Assembly: GCA_020073705.1 (NCBI GenBank)
Contig: JAIQES010000005.1
Location: 40,567-104,566, forward strand
Reading direction: 5' to 3'
Source of the DNA: Terriglobia bacterium
Lineage (GTDB): Bacteria > Acidobacteriota > Terriglobia > Acidiferrales > UBA7541
Length of the DNA: 64,000 bases
Shown: in pieces, positions 46,549-54,242 of the stretch
How positions within the stretch are numbered: position 1 is the stretch's first letter
How the letters are laid out: the number at the start of each line of letters is the position of its first letter
Notes under the pieces: generated by a model
What the model saw: only the letters and a program-made list of their open reading frames with translations
Database searches by the model: none
Told to the model about the DNA's origin: nothing
Program-made: the position numbers and the translations under genes

Positions 46549-47003
46549 TGCCAGACCTGCGCGATCTTTACCAGGACGTTATCCTGGAACATAGCAAGGC
46601 GCCTCGGAATTATCACGAGCTGAAAACCGCGAACCACAAAGCGGAGGGATACAACCCGCTTTGCGGCGATCGCTTCACTATCTATCTTGATCTCCAGGAT
46701 GATTCGATTCACGACATCGGCTTTCAGGGGTCGGGATGTGCGATCTCCAAAGCTTCGGCTTCCATGATGACTCAGATTGTGAAGGGCAAGAGCAGAGCGG
46801 AGGTGGAAACGCTCTTCGATCGGTTCCACAAGCTCGTCACGGGGCAGTCGGCGAACGGGAATCAATATCAATTGGGCAAGCTGACCGTGTTTAGCGGCGT
46901 CTCCGAGTTTCCTGTGCGCGTCAAATGCGCAACCCTCGCATGGCACACATTGCGTGCCGCGTTCGAGGGGAAAGAAGAAGTCGTTTCGACGGAAAACACC
47001 TAA
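46548..47003 (+). CDS. sufU: Sulfur-transfer protein SufU
   Basis: 151-residue IscU-like protein with the three metal-binding cysteines in YNPLCGDR, GSGCAISKASASMM and VKCATLAW. In Gram-positive bacteria this zinc protein takes persulfide from SufS to SufBCD. The ATG overlaps the SufS stop by one base. A palindromic element begins five bases after its stop codon. Confidence 0.95.
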   Translation: MPDLRDLYQDVILEHSKAPRNYHELKTANHKAEGYNPLCGDRFTIYLDLQDDSIHDIGFQGSGCAISKASASMMTQIVKGKSRAEVETLFDRFHKLVTGQSANGNQYQLGKLTVFSGVSEFPVRVKCATLAWHTLRAAFEGKEEVVSTENT

Positions 47004-47007
47004 GAGC

Positions 47008-47139
47008 TTGTTGAAAAATGCTTCTTATCTTGTCATTCCGAGCGTAGCGAGGAATCTCTCATGGACAAAAAACCAGGAAAAGAGAGATTCCTCGTCGCTT
47101 CGCTCCTCGGAATGACGAGCCGCAACAGTTTTTCAACAA
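47008..47139. repeat. MITE/REPIN-like palindromic element between sufU and sufT
   Basis: 132 bp with perfect 11-base inverted ends (TTGTTGAAAAA / TTTTTCAACAA). Inside, GTCATTCCGAGCG and GAGGAATCTCTC face GAGAGATTCCTCG and CTCCTCGGAATGAC, so the whole can fold into a long hairpin. The core is shared with the elements at 14997-15219 and 47974-48113. It starts directly after sufU and may dampen transcription into sufT. Confidence 0.82.
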
Positions 47140-47192
47140 AGTGCTAGTACGCAACGCTCAGAAGGCGCGGAAGCACCAAGGAGTACCTTGTC

Positions 47193-47792
47193 ATGGCCCC
47201 CAGCGAACCAATAAAACTGAGCCGAGACTGTGAAGTTATCGAGATTCCCAGCGGCAGTCACAGCACTCTTCCGGCTGGCGCCGTCGTGAGAGTTATGCAG
47301 ACCTTGGGTGGCGGCTACACCGTGGCGAACACTTTCGGCTCCATGTACCGAATCGATGGTAAGGATGCGGACGCCCTGGGGTTATCCAACACACCGGCAG
47401 CGCAAGCGCCGATCGGCCCGCAGGGGCCCTTCAACGAAAAGATGGTCTGGGATCAGTTGAAGACCGTCTTTGATCCCGAAATTCCAGTCAACATTGTCGA
47501 TCTTGGGTTGATCTATTCCTGTCAGATCACGAAGCTAGAACAAGGCGGACACAAGATTGACATCAAAATGTCCATGACGGCGCCGGGTTGCGGCATGGCT
47601 AACGTGCTCAAGTCCGAGGTGGAGAGCAAGCTGTCGCGTCTGCCTGATGTGAGAGAATTTCACGTCGAAGTTGTCTTCGATCCGCCGTGGCATCCCGGGC
47701 GTATGTCCGAAGCGGCTAAGCTCCAGCTCGGATTTGATCTGGACTATGGCGCAACAACATCCCCGTTACCGATCTTTAGAGGACGAGGCTAA
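47193..47792 (+). CDS. sufT: Fe-S assembly protein SufT (MIP18/DUF59)
   Basis: 199 residues. N-terminal extension typical of SufT (VIEIPSGSHSTLPAGAVVRVMQTLGGGYTVAN) and a MIP18 domain from about 80 (VFDPEIPVNIVDLGLIYSCQI; SMTAPGCGMANVLKSEVESKL with the conserved Cys; DPPWHPGRMSEAAKLQLGF). It works in cluster maturation or transfer. AAGGAG precedes the ATG. Last gene of the suf set, after the palindromic element. Confidence 0.93.
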   Translation: MAPSEPIKLSRDCEVIEIPSGSHSTLPAGAVVRVMQTLGGGYTVANTFGSMYRIDGKDADALGLSNTPAAQAPIGPQGPFNEKMVWDQLKTVFDPEIPVNIVDLGLIYSCQITKLEQGGHKIDIKMSMTAPGCGMANVLKSEVESKLSRLPDVREFHVEVVFDPPWHPGRMSEAAKLQLGFDLDYGATTSPLPIFRGRG

Positions 47793-48207
47793 TCGTCACC
47801 CGGCGCGGTCAGCCGGCCACGTTTGCGATGTTCCCTCGGAAATTGCAATCCTTTGCCAGCAAAAGAGATGTTGCGATTGAAACTTCATTACAGAGATTGA
47901 GCCGCGATTTTCGAGCAGAGATCAAGCAACATGCAGGCGCATTCAAACGTCGTGTCCTGAACCTCCTTAGCATAGGCTGCGGAAAAACTCAAAACGTTGT
48001 CATTCCGAGGCACGCTGTGTGCCGAGGAATCTCTCTTTTCTTGGGTTTTGAACAAAGAGAGATTCCTCGCTTCGCTCGGAATGACACCCTAACCCACTTT
48101 TTCCGCAAACTGTGAAGCCGCGACCCACAAGGCTTCGACCGTTTTTCCACAAGCTGTCAGAGCCGCACTTCCGCCGGGGCTAAGGGCCAATCCCGGTAAC
48201 ACCGCTG
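47793..48207. other. Convergent intergenic region with palindromic element
   Basis: About 415 bp between sufT and the convergent envelope gene. Mostly filled by the palindromic element at 47974-48113 and a short hairpin (GAAGCC / GGCTTC near 48115-48137) that can act as a two-way terminator. A plus-strand frame at 47828-48115 runs through the repeat and is not a gene. Confidence 0.5.
47974..48113. repeat. MITE/REPIN-like palindromic element, copy 3
   Basis: About 140 bp starting AGGCTGCGGAAAAACTC and ending CACTTTTTCCGCAAACTG, with GTCATTCCGAGGC and GAGGAATCTCTC facing AGAGAGATTCCTCGC and TCGGAATGACACC. Near-identical in inverted orientation to the right part of the element at 14997-15219. 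Confidence 0.82.
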
Positions 48208-49188
48208 CTAGCGCCGAAAACCGCGCCCCCTGAATCCACCATAGTACCCGCGTCCGAAACCGTAGTATCCCCCGAATCCGAGGTAGAACCCAGGATATCC
48301 GGGGCCGTACCAGTAAGGGTTATAGTAAGGGTAAGGGTAATAATAAGGAGCGGGATAGGGCGGATATGAACCCATCGGCCGCTGATGGTTTGCGCCCCTG
48401 TCGGCTGGGGGCCTGTCATAATCCTCTTGGCTGACTGGCTGGAACGCCACCTGGCTCCGCTCAGTTGATATAGCCGCCGGAACGTTGAGCCGGAAGCTGA
48501 GGAGCGTTTCTGGAAAAATCACGGTAGGTCTGCCCCGTGTGGACATGGCAACGGCCATACCCCCGCCAGCACCTGCGATGGCGCCAATCGCCGCGCCTGT
48601 CCCGCCTCCGGCAATTCCCCCGATGACAGTCCCAAGCACAGTTGTAGTCGCGACGGTGCCTGCCACTTTCTGGTTTGACGGGCCTGTCGAGGTTTGCACG
48701 AGCTGGGTCTGCACCGGCAGTTGCTGGCCGTCCACAATAGTTATCTCGGCGAGCGACAATCCCAATTGAGATACGCCTGAGTTGTGGCTCGCCTTTAGGG
48801 CCATGTCAACCCTGCCCAGGACCGCCTGTCCGCGCCGCGCCACCACCCATCCATCGACAACCAGCGGCTGATCTAGCACCGCGCTGAACGTGTCGCCGGG
48901 CCGATTTTGGTCGCTCGATAGCCAGCCACTATTTCGCACGGAAATCGTTGTGCCTGCCGGCAAAGTTAGCGTGGGTGGCGCAGCTTGAAACTGTGGAGGC
49001 GCGTCTTGACGGGGGGCCTCAGGAGCCGCCCCTGAGTATGGCTGTTGAACTGTGACGTTTGATTGGTCCTGTTGGTTCTGCGCTGCAAATGCAAGCACAG
49101 CGCTCAGGCAGAATCCGGCGATCAGAGCGCTCCTGATGATGCGCCGCAACAGCGTGGACCGCTTTTTGTTGATATTCATGCCTTCCAT
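48208..49188 (-). CDS. Exported VirB10-like/glycine-zipper protein with Tyr-Gly-Pro tail
   Basis: 326 residues. Basic N-terminus and signal peptide (NKKRSTLLRRIIRSALIAGF, cleavage near AFAAQ), Gln/Pro linker, VirB10/TrbI-like fold (LPAGTTISVRNSGWLSSD, PGDTFSAVLDQPLVV, GQAVLGRVDMAL) and a glycine zipper (GTVIGGIAGGGTGAAIGAIAG). The last 60 residues are almost all Tyr, Pro, Gly and Phe and end RGRGFRR. The ATG at 49188 is used since GGGGAG lies 8 bases upstream. Paralogue of the protein at 14142-14930. Divergent from the selenoprotein gene. Confidence 0.82.
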   Translation of the reverse strand: MEGMNINKKRSTLLRRIIRSALIAGFCLSAVLAFAAQNQQDQSNVTVQQPYSGAAPEAPRQDAPPQFQAAPPTLTLPAGTTISVRNSGWLSSDQNRPGDTFSAVLDQPLVVDGWVVARRGQAVLGRVDMALKASHNSGVSQLGLSLAEITIVDGQQLPVQTQLVQTSTGPSNQKVAGTVATTTVLGTVIGGIAGGGTGAAIGAIAGAGGGMAVAMSTRGRPTVIFPETLLSFRLNVPAAISTERSQVAFQPVSQEDYDRPPADRGANHQRPMGSYPPYPAPYYYPYPYYNPYWYGPGYPGFYLGFGGYYGFGRGYYGGFRGRGFRR

Positions 49189-49417
49189 TTGACTAGCTCC
49201 CCGTGGTCCGTTCTCCAACCATTATGGAAAACGTAGCGTCAACACGATAGTTGATGACAGTCGGACGCTCTGGGTTGTCTCGAACGAGCGCGCCCTTTGC
49301 CAAGCGCGGGTGCCGGCACGAGGCACGAAGGTGCATTGTAATGGCCGAGGAGGTTTAGCCCGAAGATCTTTCTTGTGCGCCGAGACTGTCAGGTGTATAA
49401 GAGGAGCGGATTCAAAA

Positions 49418-49435
49418 ATGAAAGGAATGTTTTGA
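49418..49435 (+). CDS. Possible 5-codon leader ORF before the selenoprotein gene
   Basis: ATG AAA GGA ATG TTT TGA, preceded by GAGGAG, ends directly before the ATG of the selenoprotein gene. It could couple or attenuate translation. Equally it may be no more than the ribosome-binding region (AAAGGA) of the main gene. Confidence 0.25.
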   Translation: MKGMF

Positions 49436-50764
49436 ATGATGCAGTCGGTCAGAGCTGATTCTGCGCCGAAACGCTTCTTCCTCTGTCTGGTAGTGTTTTT
49501 TTCTCTAGCCCCCCTCGCAGTGGCTGGGCAGAAAAATACAACAAATTCCAAATCGTGGTCCGGCATCCTTGTGTCCAGCGCCTGCAACGCAGACGAAGCC
49601 TATATGGAAATACCCGATTGCATCAAAGATATTCCGGGTGCGAAGCTGTCGCTGTATGACGATACGACCAGAGTCATGTATGCCGTTGAGGCGCAGGGAC
49701 CAGTAGTCCCCCACCTCGGAGACCAAGTAACCGTCCGAGGGATACTCAATGACGATGGCGATACGATTCAGAAGGCTTCCGTCGAATTCATGTCGGTTGG
49801 GCTCGCTGTCGGTCAGAAACCTCCCGTTTTTTCGATTCGCGACCAATTTGGACGGGTACAAACTCTCGATACTTTGAAAGGAACGAACGGCACCGTTCTC
49901 CTCTTTTTCCGTTCCGCCGACTGGTGACCGATCTGCAAAGAGCAGCTGGTTCAGCTGCAAAGCGCACTCCCGCGATTCGAAAAACAAGGGGTCAAGCTGG
50001 CGGCCATCAGCTATGACTCAGAAGAAATCCTGAAATATTATGGTGACCGGCACAAGATCACGTTTCCAATGCTCGGGGATCCTGACTCGAAGACCATCCG
50101 GGCTTATGGCGTCTTCAATCAGGAAGCTACCGGAATGCAGAAGGGCTTTGCTCGCCCTGGATATTTTTTTATTGATTCCAACGGCATCATTCGAGAAAAG
50201 TTCTTCGACCCGAAATACCGAGAGCGCCTTACCGGAAACAGTCTTATTTCCAAGCTTTTTCCGGAATTAGGCCAAGAAGTAACAGGAACGGTCGAAGCCC
50301 CGCATCTTCAAGTTGCCCTCGAGCAATCGGATGCCATCGGCATTTCCGGGTCTCACGTCACCCTCGTTGCTGAAGTGCGACTGCCCCCGGATGTGCATGT
50401 CTATGCGCCCGGTACTCAGGGTTATAAGCCCATTCACCTGGCGATCGAACCTATGCCGCTAGTGACGCTCGAACCTGCGGTTTACCCGGCGTCCAAAATC
50501 CTCTATTTGCCCGCGATCAAGGAGCGCGTACCCATCTTCGAGGGGACGTTCCGCATCAGCCAGGATGTGCAAGTGCGCACCGGGTCGGAGTCCTTGGGCC
50601 CGCTTGGACCGGATGGGAAAATTATCACCATTTCGGGAAAGCTCGAGTACCAGGCTTGCGATAAGACCACCTGTTACCTGCCAACGTCCATCCCGGTCAA
50701 ATGGGAACTGCGAGTGATTCCCTTTGATCGGACCCGGGCCCCTATGGAAATTCGACACAAGTAG
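49436..50764 (+). CDS. Selenocysteine-containing exported redoxin with DsbD-alpha-like domain
   Basis: 442 residues if the in-frame TGA at 49925-49927 is read as selenocysteine (residue 164). Order: signal peptide (to VAGQK, about 31); OB-like domain (about 40-125) with Cys50 and Cys62; AhpC/TSA-type redoxin domain (about 130-275) whose active site reads RSADW-U-PIC-K, the exact place of the CxxC/CxxK cysteine in relatives; a DsbD-alpha-like domain (about 290-440) with Cys408 and Cys413 in YQACDKTTCYLP. The frame continues without break on both sides of the TGA with redoxin features (LAAISYDSEEILKYY, FPMLGDPDSKTIRAYGV, RPGYFFIDSNGIIREKF). A hairpin of SECIS type follows. It is convergent with selB in a full Sec locus. 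Likely a periplasmic thiol/selenol peroxidase or reductase. Confidence 0.9.
49925..49927 (+). other. UGA recoded as selenocysteine (residue 164)
   Basis: TGA sits exactly where redoxin relatives carry their reactive cysteine (ADW-C-x-x-C-K). The reading frame is open for 163 codons before and 278 codons after, and all Sec machinery genes are within 6 kb. Confidence 0.9.
49942..49958 (+). promoter_or_regulatory. Candidate bacterial SECIS hairpin
   Basis: GCAGCTG-GTT-CAGCTGC, a perfect 7-bp stem starting 14 bases after the UGA, with G-G-U at the apex (49948-49950), about 20 bases from the UGA. Position and the apical GGU match what SelB recognises in bacterial SECIS elements. Confidence 0.75.
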
Positions 50765-50830
50765 GCAGTGATTTAGAAATCCGGGACGTATTGATCAAGC
50801 CAGAGTCTTAGCACGCTCATCTAGCACAGC

Positions 50831-52741
50831 TTATTTGGCGCAAAGTGTTCGAGCGTCACCGTTCCGCAGGGTAATGCCGTCGCGGTCAAGTCGCTCAAGC
50901 AATGGCACGATGACCCGTCGGCTGCAGATGAGCTCTTGGCGCAGATCACTAACGGTCGCAGGCCCATTGTCCCGAATGTATTGGCGGATCAATTCGGCCA
51001 TGCGCTTCAAACTCTCTGCGGTCAGCACCACCTCCGCGCTGATCTCTACGGCCTCGCCGGTCTCGATCAAGAACCGCAACGCTTGCTGTGAAACCGAATC
51101 CGGCGCAAGCTGCTTCCGCGAGGGCGGATCAAACGGTTTGGCAGCCAGCGTGGCGCGCAGCTTCGCGGCTGCCGCTTGAAGCGGTGGCGGCAGCGCTCGC
51201 CGATGTGTCACTCGGCGAATCGTGTTTCCAACTTGGACGAATTCACTCCTGCACAAATCGCCGACAAGGGGTTCGAAGAGGTCTGCGAAGGGCAAATCAG
51301 CTTCGAGAATCGTTCGCAGGTCCGAGAGGGACAAGCCTGTCTGTTCCGGGTGCGTACGATGGCGCGCTTCAATTGCATCTGCTGCACGCCGACGCAACAG
51401 CTGCCACCTAGCGGCGTCAACAGCGAAACCCCCTGCGAGGACAAGATTCCCTTCAGCAGCTAGCCGCGAAACAGCATTGGAAATGTCCGCGGCACTGAAT
51501 TTCGACTTCAACAGCAACTGGGATCGCCTGACAGCGCGGTCGCGCGCGATTTGCGAGGCGACAAATGGCAGCGCCTCGCAGGGTGATTCTGCGCGTTGAC
51601 GGAGAAAGCTGAGCCGCGCTTCGCTCCGGAACAACTTCCTGCTCGGGTCTGGGTCGAGCACGACACCTCCTGCCAATGTGTTCTGTCCGGCTGAATCGCG
51701 GAGGACAAAGCGGTCCCCGGCAAAAACAAACACGCTCCCTTCGAGCCTAAGTTGACCCAGTGCCTGTTCTCCAGGAGCTAACTCTTTGTGGGAGAAAAAC
51801 ACCACCTTCGCACGGACATTGGCACTGCCATGATGAAAGCGCACTTGGGCGCCGTCTCTGAGTGGGCGGTTCGCTCTCGGTGAGACTTCCAGAGCCACGT
51901 CAAGTATCTCGCTCGGCCCGCCAAATTCGGCCAGCGTGACCACGTCGCCTCGACGAACGTCATCAGAGGCAGCAATGTCCGGCAGATTGAGCGCGGTGCG
52001 CGTGCCCGGCACGCCAAGCTCGACGTTATGGTTGTGAGACTGGATGTTTCGAATCCGAGCGACTTTGCCGGATGGCTGGATCACCACACTTTGGCCGCGT
52101 CGCAAAGTGCCGCCGGTCAGCGTGCCGGTGACCACCGTGCCGATGCCCCGCAGTGTAAAAACTCGGTCAACAGGCAGCCGCGGTTTGCCAATGTCGCGCG
52201 ACGCGGGCGTGTTGGCCAGAACCCGTGCGAGAGCGGCCTTCAGATGGTCGAGGCCCCGACCGGTAACAACTGATGTGGGAACAATTGGCGCGTCGGCGAA
52301 AGGCGAGTCGCGCAACTTGTTGTGAATTGCGGCGGCCGCCCGACGTTCGTCCTGTATTAGATCGATCTTGGTCAATGCGACCACGGCGCGATTGACACCG
52401 AGGTAGGTGAGGATTTGCAGGTGCTCCTCGGTCTGAGGCATCCATCCGTCGTCGGCCGCAACGACAAATAGTGCCAGGTCAATCGAGCCGACGCCCGCGA
52501 CCATATTCTTCACGAAGTCTTCGTGCCCGGGCACGTCAACGATTCCAAGCAGGAAGGATGAAGGTCCCGGCACGGAGGCAGGGAGTTCTAAGTGCGCGAA
52601 GCCGAGGTCGATGGTGATGCCTCGCGCTTTCTCCTCGGGCAGACGGTCGGGATCAGTGCCGGTCAGCGCTTTGACCAGCGCGCTCTTCCCGTGATCCACG
52701 TGACCAGCGGTAGCGACGATGAAATGTTGGGGCTCTGCCAT
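50831..52741 (-). CDS. selB: Selenocysteine-specific elongation factor SelB
   Basis: 636 residues. EF-Tu-like GTPase (G1 AGHVDHGKSALVKAL, DVPGHEDFVKNM, TKID), two beta-barrel domains (GIGTVVTGTLTGGTLRRGQ) and four C-terminal winged-helix domains (to the last, NGPATVSDLRQELICSRRVIVPLLERLDRDGITLR) that bind the SECIS hairpin. It carries Sec-tRNA-Sec to the ribosome at UGA. The ATG at 52741 (MAEPQHFIVATAGHVDHGK) is chosen over a frame 51 codons longer that overlaps selA. 52 bp after selA. Confidence 0.96.
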   Translation of the reverse strand: MAEPQHFIVATAGHVDHGKSALVKALTGTDPDRLPEEKARGITIDLGFAHLELPASVPGPSSFLLGIVDVPGHEDFVKNMVAGVGSIDLALFVVAADDGWMPQTEEHLQILTYLGVNRAVVALTKIDLIQDERRAAAAIHNKLRDSPFADAPIVPTSVVTGRGLDHLKAALARVLANTPASRDIGKPRLPVDRVFTLRGIGTVVTGTLTGGTLRRGQSVVIQPSGKVARIRNIQSHNHNVELGVPGTRTALNLPDIAASDDVRRGDVVTLAEFGGPSEILDVALEVSPRANRPLRDGAQVRFHHGSANVRAKVVFFSHKELAPGEQALGQLRLEGSVFVFAGDRFVLRDSAGQNTLAGGVVLDPDPSRKLFRSEARLSFLRQRAESPCEALPFVASQIARDRAVRRSQLLLKSKFSAADISNAVSRLAAEGNLVLAGGFAVDAARWQLLRRRAADAIEARHRTHPEQTGLSLSDLRTILEADLPFADLFEPLVGDLCRSEFVQVGNTIRRVTHRRALPPPLQAAAAKLRATLAAKPFDPPSRKQLAPDSVSQQALRFLIETGEAVEISAEVVLTAESLKRMAELIRQYIRDNGPATVSDLRQELICSRRVIVPLLERLDRDGITLRNGDARTLCAK

Positions 52742-52793
52742 CGGTAGCCTGTACCTGCCTCCGCAAGTCGCGATGAGCTTTGCCTTGCTTGAG

Positions 52794-54242
52794 TCAGATT
52801 GCGGCGCGGAGCGCCGCCACGATTTCAGCGTCCTGATCCGGGAACACGGTTCGCAGGTCGAGCTTGAGCTGGCCTCGTTCAATATAACCAACAATGGGCG
52901 GCGTATGTGAACGCAGGCGTGCAGCCAATTCCTGCGGCCTGAGTCTGTTGTGGGTTATGTCGAGCGTCGTGGAGCGCAAAATCGAGCGAGGCAGCGCGCC
53001 GCCACCTATCTGAGCGCGGCCTCTGCCTATTGCGGCTTTAAGCGGGACCCCATCGAGCGCCGCAATGATCTTCCCTGCGCGCACATGCAGTTCGTCGTTC
53101 GGTGTGTGCAGCATCGCGAGCAGGGGAATACCCTGGTGACTCGGCGCATTGTCAGACGCGCTTGTATTCGAAAGGCCGGTAGAATTACGCAAGTAAATAT
53201 CCGCCGTCGCCTCGAGCGCAGCCAGGATTAGTTTGTCGCAGCGTAGTGCGCGAAACAACGGCTCGCGCTTGAGCGCGACGATCAGCTTCGCCTTCCCCGC
53301 AATAATCCCCGACTGCGGCCCGCCGAACAGTTTGTCGCCACTGAAGCAAACGAGATCCACTCCATTTCGCAACACCTCCGATGGCGTCGGCTCGTGTTCC
53401 AGGCCAGGGACGGTTTCTGTCTGAATCATCGCGCCACTACCCAGGTCTTCGACGAACGGGATTCGTTTGTCGCGCGCCAGCTTCGCGATGGCCTCAGTTG
53501 ACGGAGAGTCAACGAAGCCATCCATAAAGAAGTTGCTGCGATGCACTTTCAAGATCAGCGCGGTTTCGCGCGTGATTGCGCGAGCGAAATCTGTGAGAGA
53601 AGTCTTGTTGGTTGTCCCGACCTCGCGCAGTCGCGCCCCGCTGGCCTCGAGAATTTCCGGAATCCGGAATCCGCCGCCGATCTGAATCAGTTCGCCGCGC
53701 GAAATCACGACCTGATTCTTGCGCAGCGGATCACGGTGATGCATGTTCCTGCGCTCGCCAGCAGCGACCGGAGCTTCGTCTCGACAGAAATGGCGAAGAA
53801 TCAGAACCAGCGCGCTCGCGTTGTTATTCACCACTGTGGCGGCTTCCGCGCCGCACAATAGCGCGAGATTGTGTTCCAGGTACGCGGCGCGACCGCCGCG
53901 CCCTCCTTCGGCGAGCCCGTATTCAAGATTGTTGTATCGCAATGCAATCCGGGACACCGCTTCCATTACGGCGGGCCCCAGTGGCGCACGACCAAAATTC
54001 GTGTGAACGAGAATGCCGGTGCCATTGATCACAGGTTGGATGCGGTATGCGCCCAGGATTCCCAGCGCGGAACGAATGCGCGACAGCATGTCTTCGAACC
54101 CAGGTATCGTTCCCTGTTTGCGCAGTGCAGCCAGTTCGCGCCGAATTGTTGCTACGACGGTAGGATGAGGCAGTCCCGTATCGCCCAGCGCGTACGCTAA
54201 TTTGTCGACAGACGGGATGCCGCGCAGTTCGGAACGTTTCAT
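52794..54242 (-). CDS. selA: L-seryl-tRNA(Sec) selenium transferase SelA
   Basis: 482 residues, PLP-dependent. N-terminal tRNA-Sec binding domain, substrate-site segment INGTGILVHTNFGRAPLG, and PLP Lys in CFSGDKLFGGPQSG. Converts Ser-tRNA-Sec to Sec-tRNA-Sec with selenophosphate. An insert of about 20 residues (around DEAPVAAGERRNMHH) makes it slightly longer than the E. coli enzyme. The ATG overlaps the selD TGA by four bases, so the long upstream extension in the same frame is rejected. Confidence 0.96.
   Translation of the reverse strand: MKRSELRGIPSVDKLAYALGDTGLPHPTVVATIRRELAALRKQGTIPGFEDMLSRIRSALGILGAYRIQPVINGTGILVHTNFGRAPLGPAVMEAVSRIALRYNNLEYGLAEGGRGGRAAYLEHNLALLCGAEAATVVNNNASALVLILRHFCRDEAPVAAGERRNMHHRDPLRKNQVVISRGELIQIGGGFRIPEILEASGARLREVGTTNKTSLTDFARAITRETALILKVHRSNFFMDGFVDSPSTEAIAKLARDKRIPFVEDLGSGAMIQTETVPGLEHEPTPSEVLRNGVDLVCFSGDKLFGGPQSGIIAGKAKLIVALKREPLFRALRCDKLILAALEATADIYLRNSTGLSNTSASDNAPSHQGIPLLAMLHTPNDELHVRAGKIIAALDGVPLKAAIGRGRAQIGGGALPRSILRSTTLDITHNRLRPQELAARLRSHTPPIVGYIERGQLKLDLRTVFPDQDAEIVAALRAAI

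Noticed and set aside
47828..48115. 95-codon plus-strand frame after sufT
   Set aside because: Runs through the palindromic element, which is a non-coding repeat.
49436..49927. Stand-alone 163-residue protein ending at the TGA, with a second gene starting at 50069
   Set aside because: Both parts are in one frame, the join completes a redoxin domain, and the TGA is at the active-site cysteine beside a SECIS-like hairpin and a full sel locus.
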